Shown piece by piece: positions 16,792 through 25,391 of a stretch of 64,000 bases of DNA. Within the stretch, counting starts at the first letter, position 1. Each line of letters begins with the position of its first letter. Position numbers and translations under genes: made by a program. The notes under the pieces are model-generated. The model had not been told where the DNA came from, did no database searches, and saw only the letters and a list, made by a program, of their open reading frames with translations. The DNA comes from an uncultured Ectothiorhodospiraceae bacterium (GTDB lineage Bacteria > Pseudomonadota > Gammaproteobacteria > XJ16 > Halofilaceae): NCBI GenBank assembly GCA_913055615.1, contig CAJXKK010000002.1, positions 100,935 to 164,934 on the forward strand, written 5' to 3'.

Positions 16792-17325
16792 ATGTCCGAG
16801 CGCTTGCCCGTTCATGTAGACCCGCTGACACTGGCCGATCGCGGCCGTGCTTTGTCGGGGGTCGTGCCGGTATCGGCCTGCAGGCGCCTGTCGCACTGGC
16901 TGGATTCCGACGACGGCGAATTCGCGGTCGAATTGCAGTTCGGGCGCGACGAGAGTCGGCGGCGCGTGCTGACCGGTCGCGTGCGCGGGCGGGTGATGCT
17001 GACCTGTCAACGCTGCCTTGGCGCGTTCGGGCTGGACCTCGACCTGCCGCTCGGTGTCGTACTCGTCGACAGCGAGGCCGAGGCGGAGACGCTGCCCGAG
17101 GAGGTCGATGCGCTGGTGGTCGGCGACACTGCGACGATGCACACGGTCGACATGATCGAGGATGACCTGATTCTCGCATTGCCCCTGATCGCGAAATGCC
17201 CGGACGCTTCCGGTTGCACGCCGGCGGTCGAGGTTTTCGACAGCGAGCGGATGAGCGGGCAGGATGCGGGTACGCAGCGCCCGTTCGCGGATCTCGACGA
17301 TTCCGACGACGCTGATAACAGTTGA
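16792..17325 (+). CDS. yceD: YceD/DUF177 protein (23S rRNA accumulation protein)
   Basis: This 177-residue DUF177 protein is the usual partner upstream of rpmF, linked in bacteria and plastids to 23S rRNA accumulation. The conserved Cys pair appears as MLTCQRCLGAFGLDLDLP near residues 66-81, and a second Cys pair (KCPDASGC) is near 138-145. The start at 16792 is the first ATG giving the normal N terminus (MSERLPVHVDPLTLADRG). There is no purine-rich site within 12 bases, in agreement with a near-leaderless transcript from the promoter just upstream. The acidic tail (FADLDDSDDADNS) is typical. Confidence 0.92.
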   Translation: MSERLPVHVDPLTLADRGRALSGVVPVSACRRLSHWLDSDDGEFAVELQFGRDESRRRVLTGRVRGRVMLTCQRCLGAFGLDLDLPLGVVLVDSEAEAETLPEEVDALVVGDTATMHTVDMIEDDLILALPLIAKCPDASGCTPAVEVFDSERMSGQDAGTQRPFADLDDSDDADNS

Positions 17326-17351
17326 AAGTTGAATGATGGAGAACGATTCCC

Positions 17352-17546
17352 ATGGCGGTACAGAAAGGGCGTAAGACCCCGTCCAAGCGCGGTATGCGGC
17401 GGGCACATGACAGTCTCGGCGGGCCGACGCTCTCCACGGAGCCGACCACCGGCGAGCAGCATCGGCGCCATCACGTCTCGGCCGAGGGCTACTACCGCGG
17501 CCGCCAGGTCGTGGAGAGCCGTGACGACGACGAAGACGAAGATTAA
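17352..17546 (+). CDS. rpmF: 50S ribosomal protein L32
   Basis: This is a 64-residue L32 with the standard N terminus [20 protein letters not shown] and a basic body. It lacks the CxxC/CxxC zinc pairs, so it is the zinc-independent form usual in gammaproteobacteria. The C terminus is strongly acidic (SRDDDEDED). It follows yceD by 26 bases and precedes plsX. Confidence 0.97.
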   Translation: MAVQKGRKTPSKRGMRRAHDSLGGPTLSTEPTTGEQHRRHHVSAEGYYRGRQVVESRDDDEDED

Positions 17547-17591
17547 CAGGCCTCGCGCCCCCGTCGGTCGGGGTCGTCAGTCCGTTCTGCG

Positions 17592-18626
17592 ATGAGCGAA
17601 CCCAAGCGCATGACCATCGCGCTCGACGCCATGGGCGGCGATCACGGCCCGCCCGTGGTCGTGCCGGCCGCGTTGAGCGCCCTCTCGCGGCACCCGAACC
17701 TCGAGCTCATTCTGGTGGGCGATGAGGCGGTGCTGAGCGCGGAGCTGCCGGGCAACGGCGACAGCCGCCGCGAACGGCTCCACATCCGGCATGCATCGCA
17801 GACCGTCGGCATGGATGAGCCGCCGGCCCAGGCGCTGCGTCTGAAGAAAGACTCGTCGATGCGGGTAGCGCTGGATCTCGTGCGCGCCGACCAGGCCAAG
17901 GCCTGCGTCAGCGCCGGCAACACCGGTGCGCTGATGGCGACGGCGCGCTATGTGCTCAAGACGCTCCCGGGCATCGATCGGCCCGCGATCATCACCGCGA
18001 TCCCCGCGCTGCAGGGGCATACGCACATGCTCGATATCGGCGCCAACGTGGACTGCACCGCGGAACACCTCGCCCAGTTCGCGACCATGGGGGCCATCGT
18101 TGCCTCGGCCGTCGACAGCATCGAGAATCCGCGTATCGGGCTGCTGAACGTCGGCGCCGAGCAGATCAAGGGCAACGACCAGGTCAAGCAGGCGGCGCGT
18201 CTGCTCGCGGCCGGCGATCTGAATTACATCGGCTACGTCGAGGGTGACCAGATCTACGGTGACCGGGCGGACGTGGTCGTCTGTGACGGCTTCGTCGGGA
18301 ACGTGTCGCTGAAGACGAGCGAGGGCGTCGCGCGCATGATCAGCCACTACCTGCGTGAGGAATTCCGGCGCACGACGCTTAACAAGCTGATCGGCCTGAT
18401 CGCGCTGCCGGTGCTGAACACTCTTCGGCGCCGGATCGATCCGCGCAGGTACAATGGCGCCAGCCTGCTCGGTCTGCAGGGCATAACGATCAAGAGCCAT
18501 GGCGGCGCGGATGCGGTATCGTTCGGCAATGCCATCGACATCGCCGTGCTGGAGGTCCGCAAGGACGTGCCCAACCGCATCGACCGCCATATCGAAGAAC
18601 ATCTGCCTCAGGGAAACCCTGCGTGA
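17592..18626 (+). CDS. plsX: Phosphate acyltransferase PlsX
   Basis: PlsX converts acyl-ACP to acyl-phosphate for PlsY in phospholipid synthesis. The 344-residue protein begins with [20 protein letters not shown], the nucleotide/phosphate-binding start of the family, and has [13 protein letters not shown] near 103, [14 protein letters not shown] near 148 and the late [15 protein letters not shown]. Its stop overlaps the fabH start (GTGA), so the two are translationally coupled. Confidence 0.97.
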   Translation: MSEPKRMTIALDAMGGDHGPPVVVPAALSALSRHPNLELILVGDEAVLSAELPGNGDSRRERLHIRHASQTVGMDEPPAQALRLKKDSSMRVALDLVRADQAKACVSAGNTGALMATARYVLKTLPGIDRPAIITAIPALQGHTHMLDIGANVDCTAEHLAQFATMGAIVASAVDSIENPRIGLLNVGAEQIKGNDQVKQAARLLAAGDLNYIGYVEGDQIYGDRADVVVCDGFVGNVSLKTSEGVARMISHYLREEFRRTTLNKLIGLIALPVLNTLRRRIDPRRYNGASLLGLQGITIKSHGGADAVSFGNAIDIAVLEVRKDVPNRIDRHIEEHLPQGNPA

Positions 18627-19591
18627 CATTCGCGCGGATCACGGGAACCGGTAGCGACCTGCCGGAGAAGGTGCTGACCAACGCCGACATCGAGGCGATG
18701 GTCGACACCAGTGATCAATGGATCCGCGAACGCACCGGTATCCGCCAGCGCCACATCGTCGCGCCCGAAGAGGCCACATCCGACCTCGCCGAACGCGCCG
18801 CGCGCTGCGCGCTGGAGGCGGCAGACCGGCGCGTGGGCGACATCGACCTCATCATCGTCGCCACGACCACGCCGGACCGCGTGTTCCCCTCGACCGCCTG
18901 TCTGCTGCAGCAGCGCCTGGGGATCCACGGCTGTGCGGCGTTCGACATCCAGGCGGTCTGTACGGGGTTCGTGTACGCGCTCGGGGTGGCCGACAAGTTC
19001 ATCCGCTGCGGCAGCGCACGCTGTGCACTTGTGATCGGGGCCGAGACGATGTCACGCATCATCGACTGGACCGACCGCTCGACCTGCGTGCTGTTCGGCG
19101 ATGGCGCCGGTGCCGTGGTGCTGGAGGCATCCGACGAACCCGGCGTGCATTCATCGCATCTCCATGCCGACGGGCATTATGCCCACCTGCTGCACGTGCC
19201 GCGGGGCTCATCCACGGCCCCGGACGATGTCGGCGCGGTCCGTACCTTCGTGGAGATGAAGGGCAACGAGGTGTTCCGCGTGGCCACCAACACCCTCGGT
19301 CGCATTGTCGACGAGACACTGGCCGCCAATAATCTCAACAAGAGTGATATTGACTGGCTGGTGCCCCATCAAGCCAACATCCGTATCATCGAGGCGACCG
19401 CGCGGAAGCTGAAAATGTCGCTCGATAATGTGATCATCACGGTCGACCGTCACGGCAATACGTCGGCCGCTTCGGTCCCCCTGGCGCTCGATCAGGGGGT
19501 GCGCGACGGCCGTATCAAGCGCGGCGACATGCTTCTGCTCGAGGCATTCGGGGGCGGGTTCACCTGGGGGTCCGCGCTCGTCACTTACTGA
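18623..19591 (+). CDS. fabH: 3-oxoacyl-ACP synthase III (KAS III)
   Basis: FabH starts fatty acid synthesis by condensing acetyl-CoA with malonyl-ACP. The 322-residue protein has the catalytic triad: Cys in [10 protein letters not shown] (about residue 113), His in VPHQANIRI and Asn in [11 protein letters not shown]. The GTG start at 18623 overlaps the plsX stop. In E. coli fabD, fabG, acpP and fabF follow; here the next gene, 80 bases on, is gacA, so the fatty acid cluster is cut after fabH and the rest must lie elsewhere. Confidence 0.97.
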   Translation: MTFARITGTGSDLPEKVLTNADIEAMVDTSDQWIRERTGIRQRHIVAPEEATSDLAERAARCALEAADRRVGDIDLIIVATTTPDRVFPSTACLLQQRLGIHGCAAFDIQAVCTGFVYALGVADKFIRCGSARCALVIGAETMSRIIDWTDRSTCVLFGDGAGAVVLEASDEPGVHSSHLHADGHYAHLLHVPRGSSTAPDDVGAVRTFVEMKGNEVFRVATNTLGRIVDETLAANNLNKSDIDWLVPHQANIRIIEATARKLKMSLDNVIITVDRHGNTSAASVPLALDQGVRDGRIKRGDMLLLEAFGGGFTWGSALVTY

Positions 19592-19672
19592 CCCCGACAC
19601 CGCTGAAGCGACACCGCGCGCATTCGGCCGTATCCGGGGGCGTTATTGAAACCACCGTGCGGGGCGGGATCC

Positions 19673-20320
19673 ATGAAGGCTACGGTCCTTATTGCCGATG
19701 ACCATGAATTGGTCCGCACCGGTATCCGGCGGCTGATCGAGGACCTGGGCTGTGAGATCGTCGGCGAGGCCGCCACCGGTGAACAGACGGTGGACCTTGT
19801 ACGCGAACTGCATCCCGACATCGCACTGATCGATATCCAGATGCCGGGCATCGGCGGGCTCGAGGCGAGCCAGCGGCTGCGGCGTTTCGAGCCGGATTGC
19901 CGCGTGATCATCCTCACCGCCCACAGTGAAGGCCCGTTGCCGCGGGCTTTGCTCGAGACGGGCGTGGCCGGTTTCCTGACCAAGGGCTGCGCGTTCGAGG
20001 AGATGCAGGAGGCGATCACCCGCGTCGCCGCCGGCGAACGCTACGTCAGCCAGGACGTGGCGCAGCGGCTCGCGCTCGATGCCGTCGCCGGGGGCGAGAG
20101 CAATCCGTTCGATCGCCTTACCGGGCGCGAGCTCCAGGTGGCGCTCATGCTGGTCTCCGGGGAGACGAACCGGAATATCTCGCAAGCGCTTCGGCTGAGC
20201 CCGAAAACGGTCACGACCTATCGCCAGCGCATCCTCGCGAAGACCGAGGTCCGCACGCTGGCGGATCTGCTCCGGCTTGCGATCCAGTACAACCTGACCG
20301 CCCCCGATCAGATCGCATGA
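19673..20320 (+). CDS. gacA: GacA/UvrY response regulator
   Basis: This 215-residue NarL/FixJ-type response regulator has a receiver domain with acidic pocket residues (IADDHEL) and the phosphoacceptor Asp54 in LIDIQMPG, and a LuxR-type helix-turn-helix from about residue 145 (LTGRELQVALMLVSGETN). In GacS/GacA (BarA/UvrY) systems it drives small RNAs that titrate RsmA/CsrA. Placement directly upstream of uvrC and pgsA identifies it as GacA/UvrY. The usual receiver Lys is kept in FLTKGC. An upstream in-frame ATG at 19646 exists, but MKATVLIADDHEL at 19673 is the family start. Its end overlaps the next gene by 4 bases. Confidence 0.93.
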   Translation: MKATVLIADDHELVRTGIRRLIEDLGCEIVGEAATGEQTVDLVRELHPDIALIDIQMPGIGGLEASQRLRRFEPDCRVIILTAHSEGPLPRALLETGVAGFLTKGCAFEEMQEAITRVAAGERYVSQDVAQRLALDAVAGGESNPFDRLTGRELQVALMLVSGETNRNISQALRLSPKTVTTYRQRILAKTEVRTLADLLRLAIQYNLTAPDQIA

Positions 20321-20970
20321 ACAGCCGTGGCGATCGCGATCGCCCCGGGATCGCATTCGACCCGGGATGCCGCGCCTGTCCGCGCCTCGCGGCCCATCTC
20401 GATGCCGTGCGCGCGAAGTACCCGGATTACCACTGCGCGCCGGTTCCCGCTTTCGGCGACCCCGCTGCCCGGCTGCTGATCGTCGGTCTGGCGCCAGGCG
20501 AACACGGCGCCAATGCGACCGGGCGCCCGTTTACCGGCGACTACGCCGGCCGGCTGCTCTACTCGACCCTGTACGCGTTCGGATTCGCCAGCGAACCGGA
20601 ATCGAGGGCCGCGGACGATGGTCTGGCACTGACCGACTGCCGCATCACGAATGCCGTAAAATGCCTCCCACCCGGCAACAAACCGATCGGTGCCGAGATA
20701 CGGGAATGCAACGGCTTCCTGCAGGTGGAGATCGCGGCACGGCCACCCAAGGTACTGCTGGCGCTGGGGCGGGTCGCCCACGACGCCACACTGCGGGCCC
20801 TCGGTCTGCGCCAGCGGGATCATGTGTTCGGGCACGCCGCCGTCCATCGGCCCGCGGGGCAGCCGGTCGTGATCGACTCCTATCACTGCAGCCGCTACAA
20901 CACCCAGACCCGCCGGCTGACGGAGGCGATGTTCCACGACGTGTTCCGGCTCGCGCGTGCGCATCTCTGA
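20317..20970 (+). CDS. Family 5 (UDGb-type) uracil-DNA glycosylase
   Basis: This 217-residue protein has the UDG motif A loop GLAPGEHGANATGRPFTGD, the pattern of family 5 UDGb enzymes (GLAPxxHGxNRTGRxFTGD). These excise uracil and other deaminated bases and lack the polar catalytic Asp/Asn of family 1. Four Cys residues suited to an iron-sulfur cluster are visible: C18 and C21 (GCRACPRL), one in NAVKCLPPGNKP and one in DSYHCSRYNTQT. The start overlaps the gacA stop (ATGA) and uvrC follows after 57 bases, so it sits inside the classical gacA-uvrC pair. Assignment to family 5 rather than family 4 rests on the motif. Confidence 0.85.
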   Translation: MNSRGDRDRPGIAFDPGCRACPRLAAHLDAVRAKYPDYHCAPVPAFGDPAARLLIVGLAPGEHGANATGRPFTGDYAGRLLYSTLYAFGFASEPESRAADDGLALTDCRITNAVKCLPPGNKPIGAEIRECNGFLQVEIAARPPKVLLALGRVAHDATLRALGLRQRDHVFGHAAVHRPAGQPVVIDSYHCSRYNTQTRRLTEAMFHDVFRLARAHL

Positions 20971-21027
20971 GGCCGGCGAAGCGCCAACCCCGTTGCAATC
21001 CGACGCCGCGCCCCCAGGATCGGAAGG

Positions 21028-22884
21028 ATGACGTCTGACCAGGAAAACACCGACGGATTTGACGCGAAGGCGTTCCTGCGCACCGTAACCACGCGGCCGG
21101 GCGTCTACCGCATGCTCGACGAGCGCGGCACCGTGATCTACGTCGGCAAGGCCGCCAACCTGCGCAACCGCCTTGGCAGCTATTTCCGCGGCGATCCGGG
21201 CTCCACCAAGACCCGGATCATGGTCTCGCACATCGCCGAGGTGCAGGTTACGGTGACCCATACCGAGGCCGAGGCACTGCTGCTTGAGCACACGCTCATC
21301 AAGGAGCACCGCCCGCGCTACAACGTCCTGCTGCGCGACGACAAGAGCTACCCGTATATCTACCTGTCCACCCAGGACCACTATCCGCGTCTGGCCTTCC
21401 ATCGCGGCAGCACGCGCGGCCCCGGCAAGTATTTTGGGCCGTATCCATCGCCGACCGCCGTGCGCAGCACGCTGTACCTGATGCAGAAGGTGTTCCGCGT
21501 CCGCCAGTGCACGGACTCGTATTTCAGCAACCGGTCGCGCCCCTGTCTGCAGTACCAGATCGACCGCTGCACCGCCCCCTGTGTCGGCTACATCTCCGAG
21601 GAGGACTACGCCCGCGACGTCGAGCATGCGCGGCTGTTCCTCGAGGGCCGCGAGACCCAGGTCCTCGAGTCGCTGGTCCAGCGCATGGAAGAGGCCTCGG
21701 CGGCGCTGGATTTCGAGACGGCGGCACAGTACCGCGACCGGATCCAGGCGATCCGCCGGGTGCGCGAGCGCCAGCACGTGAGCGGCGAGGGCGGCGATCT
21801 GGATGTCGTCGCATGCCGCACACAGGCCGCACAGAGCTGCGTGACGGTGTTTTTCGTGCGCAACGGGCACAACCTTGGCAACAAGACGTTCTTCCCGCGT
21901 ACGCCTGACGATGCCGCCGAAGAGGACGTCCTCTATGCCTTCCTGACCCAGTTCTACCTGGAACACGACGTGCCCGCCGAGATCCTGCTGTCACACGCGG
22001 TCGACGGCGCGGACGTGCTCGCCGAGGTCCTGCGTGAGCGCGCCGGCCACCGGGTCACGCTGTCGGCGCGCCTGCGCGGCGAGCGCCGGCGCTGGATGGA
22101 CCTGGCCCGCTCCAACGCCGCCGATGCGCTCGGCACCCGGCTGGCCTCCCGCGCGGGTATGGCCGCGCGGCTCGATTCGCTGGCCTCCGTGCTTGGGCTG
22201 GACGCGCCGCCGGGGCGGATGGAGTGTTTCGATATCAGCCACACCCGCGGCGAGGCCACGGTCGCCTCGTGCGTGGTGTTCGGTCCGGAGGGGGCATTGC
22301 GGCGCGAATACCGCCGCTTCAATATCGACAATATCGAACCCGGCGATGACTACGCCGCCATGCGCCAGGCGGTCCAGCGGCGTTACGCGCGCCTGCAGCG
22401 CGAGGACCGTCCCCTGCCGGACATCGTGTTCATCGACGGGGGCAAAGGTCAGCTCGGCCAGGCGAGGCAGGTGATGGACGAACTCGGCATCGGCCCGGGA
22501 GAGATGCTGCCGGTCGGTATCGCCAAAGGGCCGGAACGCAAGCCGGGCATGGAGACCCTGTACATCGGCGACACCCTCAACGAACGCCACCTGGCCGAAG
22601 ACACGCCCGGTCTGCACCTCATCCAGCAGATCCGGGACGAGGCGCATCGCTTCGCGATCAGCGGCCATCGGGGCGCAAGGGCCAAAAGCCGCAATCGTTC
22701 GGTACTCGAGGACATCCCCGGGCTCGGCCCGAAACGCCGGGCGCAGCTGCTGAAACATTTCGGCGGCCTGCAGGGCGTCCGCAAAGCGGGGGTCGAAGAT
22801 CTCGCGGCGGTGCCCGGAATCAGTACGAAACTGGCTCGCATCATTTATGATACGACCCATGGCTCGGGCTCTGGAGCTCCCTGA
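21028..22884 (+). CDS. uvrC: Excinuclease ABC subunit C
   Basis: UvrC makes both incisions in nucleotide excision repair. The 618-residue protein contains, in order, the GIY-YIG nuclease (GVYRMLDERGTVIYVGKAAN, residues 25-44), a Cys cluster near 165-190, the UVR domain for UvrB contact (ALDFETAAQYRDRIQAI near 228), the RNase H-like endonuclease (MECFDISHTRGEATVASCVV near 398) and two C-terminal helix-hairpin-helix motifs (IPGLGPKRRAQLLKHFGG, then VPGIS). Its stop codon is immediately followed by the pgsA start. Confidence 0.97.
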   Translation: MTSDQENTDGFDAKAFLRTVTTRPGVYRMLDERGTVIYVGKAANLRNRLGSYFRGDPGSTKTRIMVSHIAEVQVTVTHTEAEALLLEHTLIKEHRPRYNVLLRDDKSYPYIYLSTQDHYPRLAFHRGSTRGPGKYFGPYPSPTAVRSTLYLMQKVFRVRQCTDSYFSNRSRPCLQYQIDRCTAPCVGYISEEDYARDVEHARLFLEGRETQVLESLVQRMEEASAALDFETAAQYRDRIQAIRRVRERQHVSGEGGDLDVVACRTQAAQSCVTVFFVRNGHNLGNKTFFPRTPDDAAEEDVLYAFLTQFYLEHDVPAEILLSHAVDGADVLAEVLRERAGHRVTLSARLRGERRRWMDLARSNAADALGTRLASRAGMAARLDSLASVLGLDAPPGRMECFDISHTRGEATVASCVVFGPEGALRREYRRFNIDNIEPGDDYAAMRQAVQRRYARLQREDRPLPDIVFIDGGKGQLGQARQVMDELGIGPGEMLPVGIAKGPERKPGMETLYIGDTLNERHLAEDTPGLHLIQQIRDEAHRFAISGHRGARAKSRNRSVLEDIPGLGPKRRAQLLKHFGGLQGVRKAGVEDLAAVPGISTKLARIIYDTTHGSGSGAP

Positions 22885-23463
22885 ATGCAACTCACGCTAC
22901 CCACCGTCCTCACGCTCGGGCGCCTGGTCCTCGTACCGATTCTCGTGCTGCTGTTCTACCTGCCGTTCGAGTGGGCCGGTCCGGCGGCCGCGGTCGTGTT
23001 CGCGCTGGGCGGCTTCACCGACTGGCTGGACGGCTACCTCGCACGGCGCCTGAACCAGTCGTCCTCGTTCGGGGCCTTCCTCGACCCGGTCGCGGACAAG
23101 GTCATGGTGGCGGTCGTCCTCGTGATGCTCGTTCAGGCGAACCCGTACCTCTGGATGGCGCTCCCGGCGATGGTGATCATCGGCCGCGAGATCGTGATCT
23201 CGGCCCTGCGCGAGTGGATGGCGGAGATCGGCCAGCGCGCGCAGGTGGCCGTCAGCTCGCTCGGCAAGATCAAGACCGTGGCCCAGATCGCGGCGCTGCT
23301 GTTGATGCTGTATCATGACCCCATAGGGGCGTTGCCGACGTTCCTTGTTGGCGTTGGGCTGCTGTATCTGGCCGCGGTGCTGACGCTGTATTCGATGGTG
23401 GTGTACCTGCGGGCAGGGTGGATCGCGGCCAATCGCGCCGAGGAACAGGCCTCATCCCCTTGA
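22885..23463 (+). CDS. pgsA: CDP-diacylglycerol-glycerol-3-phosphate transferase
   Basis: PgsA makes phosphatidylglycerophosphate in the inner membrane; PgpA at 15.5 kb then removes the phosphate. The 192-residue protein carries the complete CDP-alcohol phosphotransferase signature DG(x2)AR(x8)G(x3)D(x3)D within FTDWLDGYLARRL and SFGAFLDPVADK, near residues 50-75, and about five membrane helices. The ATG follows the uvrC stop with no gap. The last codons overlap the -35 element of the tRNA promoter. Confidence 0.97.
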   Translation: MQLTLPTVLTLGRLVLVPILVLLFYLPFEWAGPAAAVVFALGGFTDWLDGYLARRLNQSSSFGAFLDPVADKVMVAVVLVMLVQANPYLWMALPAMVIIGREIVISALREWMAEIGQRAQVAVSSLGKIKTVAQIAALLLMLYHDPIGALPTFLVGVGLLYLAAVLTLYSMVVYLRAGWIAANRAEEQASSP

Positions 23464-23487
23464 CAGCCACGCGGCACTGAATAGAAT
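23460..23487 (+). promoter_or_regulatory. Strong stable-RNA type promoter of the tRNA cluster
   Basis: TTGACA (23460-23465), a 16-base spacer and TAGAAT (23482-23487) are followed by the GC-rich stretch ggcgctcgcc before the tRNA begins at 23500. A consensus promoter with a GC-rich discriminator is the pattern of ppGpp-controlled stable RNA promoters. The -35 box overlaps the pgsA stop codon. Confidence 0.75.
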
Positions 23488-23499
23488 GGCGCTCGCCAT

Positions 23500-23574
23500 G
23501 CGGGAATAGCTCAGTGGTAGAGCACAACCTTGCCAAGGTTGGGGTCGCGAGTTCGAATCTCGTTTCCCGCTCCA
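23500..23574 (+). tRNA. tRNA-Gly (anticodon GCC)
   Basis: The acceptor stem GCGGGAA pairs with TTCCCGC, followed by discriminator T and an encoded CCA. The anticodon GCC is at 23532-23534 in the loop TTGCCAA, and the T loop GTTCGAATC is intact. It is the first of the Gly-Cys-Leu trio that follows pgsA, as glyW-cysT-leuZ do in E. coli. Confidence 0.97.
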
Positions 23575-23586
23575 GATTTCCGAAAG

Positions 23587-23612
23587 AACCTCGGCAGTCC
23601 CGGGGTTTTTTT
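23587..23612 (+). terminator. Intrinsic terminator between tRNA-Gly and tRNA-Cys
   Basis: AACCTCGG (23587-23594) pairs with CCGGGGTT (23600-23607), with one T-G wobble, around a 5-base loop, and a run of seven T follows to 23612. Lying 13 bases after tRNA-Gly, it may end part of the transcription before tRNA-Cys. Confidence 0.65.
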
Positions 23613-23679
23613 GTTTCCGGCCACCGGGAAGGGCCGGAGCAGCGGCGGGCAGGGAGGCCCGACAACAGCATATGAGCCC

Positions 23680-23754
23680 GGCCAGGTGGCAGAGTGGTTA
23701 TGCGACGGCCTGCAAAGCCGTTCTACGTCGGTTCGATTCCGGCCCTGGCCTCCA
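23680..23754 (+). tRNA. tRNA-Cys (anticodon GCA)
   Basis: The acceptor stem GGCCAGG pairs with CCTGGCC, then discriminator T and an encoded CCA. The anticodon GCA is at 23712-23714 in the loop CTGCAAA. The T loop GTTCGATTC is intact. Sequence and position match cysT of E. coli. Confidence 0.96.
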
Positions 23755-23796
23755 ATCCCCTTCGATATCCGCAGCACCCCAGCGCATCACACGCCC

Positions 23797-23883
23797 GCCC
23801 GGATGGCGGAATGGGTAGACGCAAGGGACTTAAAATCCCTCGGCCGCAAGGCCGTGCCGGTTCAAGTCCGGCTCCGGGCACCA
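23797..23883 (+). tRNA. tRNA-Leu (anticodon TAA)
   Basis: The acceptor stem GCCCGGA pairs with TCCGGGC, then A and an encoded CCA. A long variable arm (cggccgcaaggccgt) marks it as class II. The anticodon TAA is at 23831-23833 in the loop CTTAAAA, so it reads UUA and UUG. It corresponds to leuZ. Confidence 0.96.
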
Positions 23884-23967
23884 TTTCAGGCACAACCGAA
23901 GGACGTTTACGAGTGGTGAGGCGAGTAGCCGCCCGTCCGTGGGCGGGTCCCCGCGCGGGGTGGGCCG

Positions 23968-25332
23968 TCAAACGCGCAGCAGCAGGTACTGGCGCTCCCA
24001 TGAGCTGATGACGCGGAAGTAGGCGCGGTACTCGGTGCGCTTGGCCGCGAGATAGGCCTGCGTGAAGCGCTCGCCCATGAGCTGGTGGAGGGTCCGGCAC
24101 TCCTCCAGTGCATCCAGGGCCCGGTCGAGGTCGGATGGCAGATTCTGACCGGCCTTGTAGCCGACGCTCTGCAGCGGCGGTCGGGGCTCGATCTGCTCCA
24201 TCATCCCCAGATACCCGCACACCAGATTGGTCGCCATCGCGAGGTACGGGTTGGCGTCCGCGCCGGCGATCCGGCTCTCAATCCGGGTCGCCTCGGGAGA
24301 GCTGTGCGGCGCGCGCAGGCCGACCGTACGGTTGTCGTAGCCCCATTCGGTATTGATCGGCGCAGCCAGATTGCCTGGCGCGAGGCGCCGGTAGGAATTC
24401 ACGTTCGGCGCCAGATAGGCGATGGCCGATGGCAGGTAGCGCTGCAGGCCGCCCATATAATGCTGGAACAGCCGACTCGGTTGGCCATCGTCGCTGGCGA
24501 AGATATTCTCGCCGCTCTCGCTGTCCGTCACGCTCTGATGGATATGCAGCGAACTCCCGGGCTCGTGTTGCATCGGCTTGGCCATGAACGTCGCATAGAT
24601 ACCGAACTCGAAAGCGACCTCGCGCAGCGTGCGCTTGAACATGAAGATCTGATCGGCCAGGTCGAGGGGCGACCCGTGCTGGAAATTGATCTCCATCTGG
24701 CCGGAGCCTTCCTCCTGGATCAGCGTATCGATATCGAGATCGAGCGCTTCGCAGTAGTCGTACATCTTCTCGAACAGCGGATCGAACTCGTTGACCGCAT
24801 CGATCGAGTAGGCCTGGCTGGACGCGCCCTGACGACCGGAGCGGCCGATCGGTGCCTCCAGCGGGTAATCGGGATCGGTGTTCTTCTGGACGAGGTAGAA
24901 CTCCACCTCCGGCGCGACGACCGGCTTCCAGCCGCGCTCTTGGAACAGTTCGAGCACGCGGTGCAGGACGTAGCGCGGGGCGAGGTCGACCGGCTCGCCG
25001 TTGAGGTAGTAGCAATCGTGGATGACCTGGGCCGTCGGTTCGTCGACCCACGGTACCAGGCGCATGGTGCTCAGGTCCGGGACCAGTTCCATGTCCTGCT
25101 CGATCGGGTTCCAGATCCGCTCGTCGTCCTCGGGATAATCACCCGCGGCGGTCTGGATAAAGATGGAGTCGGGCAGGCGGGGGCGTCCCCCGTGCAGGTA
25201 TTTGCTGGCGGGCATGATCTTGCCCTTGGGCGTGCCGGTCATGTCCGGAACCAGACACTCCACTTCCGTGATATCGCGTTCTTCGAACCACGCCTGCATC
25301 GCGGCGTTCTTGTCTTCTTCCTTATCTTGCAT
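23968..25332 (-). CDS. puuA: Gamma-glutamylpolyamine synthetase (glutamine synthetase family)
   Basis: This 454-residue glutamine synthetase-like ligase is of the PuuA/SpuI group, which joins glutamate to putrescine or another polyamine. The N-terminal beta-grasp starts near EVECLVPDMTGTPKGK, with the ATP/metal-binding EVEFYL near 142, EGSGQMEINFQH near 208, a late KPMQHEPGSSLHIHQS near 250-265 and the C-terminal Arg-rich substrate loop (NRTVGLRAPHSS). It lacks the Tyr adenylylation segment of GlnA. It is the last gene of the operon running leftward from 32188 and is separated from potF by a strong intrinsic terminator, so it may be expressed less than the genes before it. A paralogue is encoded at 33196. 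The assignment to polyamines rests on family and context. Confidence 0.87.
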   Translation of the reverse strand: MQDKEEDKNAAMQAWFEERDITEVECLVPDMTGTPKGKIMPASKYLHGGRPRLPDSIFIQTAAGDYPEDDERIWNPIEQDMELVPDLSTMRLVPWVDEPTAQVIHDCYYLNGEPVDLAPRYVLHRVLELFQERGWKPVVAPEVEFYLVQKNTDPDYPLEAPIGRSGRQGASSQAYSIDAVNEFDPLFEKMYDYCEALDLDIDTLIQEEGSGQMEINFQHGSPLDLADQIFMFKRTLREVAFEFGIYATFMAKPMQHEPGSSLHIHQSVTDSESGENIFASDDGQPSRLFQHYMGGLQRYLPSAIAYLAPNVNSYRRLAPGNLAAPINTEWGYDNRTVGLRAPHSSPEATRIESRIAGADANPYLAMATNLVCGYLGMMEQIEPRPPLQSVGYKAGQNLPSDLDRALDALEECRTLHQLMGERFTQAYLAAKRTEYRAYFRVISSWERQYLLLRV

Positions 25333-25355
25333 AAATCACCGTTAACGCAAAGAAA

Positions 25356-25383
25356 ACGGCCCGGGGATGATCCCCCGGGCCGT
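25356..25383 (-). terminator. Intrinsic terminator/attenuator between potF and puuA
   Basis: ACGGCCCGGGG (25356-25366) and its exact reverse complement (25373-25383) form an 11-bp stem with a 6-base loop. Read on the minus strand the stem is followed by TTTTCTTT. It begins 8 bases after the potF stop and ends 23 bases before the puuA start. Confidence 0.8.
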
Positions 25384-25391
25384 GCGCACCC

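Noticed and set aside
20308..21966. Minus-strand open frame of 552 codons opposite the glycosylase and uvrC
   Set aside because: Shadow of two well-defined plus-strand genes.
23797..23883. tRNA-Leu as an integration site of a genomic island
   Set aside because: No integrase gene and no repeated 3' tRNA end were seen downstream; the following genes form a metabolic operon.
23895..23967. Terminator after tRNA-Leu
   Set aside because: GC-rich inverted repeats are present (ccgccc/gggcgg and ccccgcgcgggg), but no T run follows on either strand, so the call is not supported.
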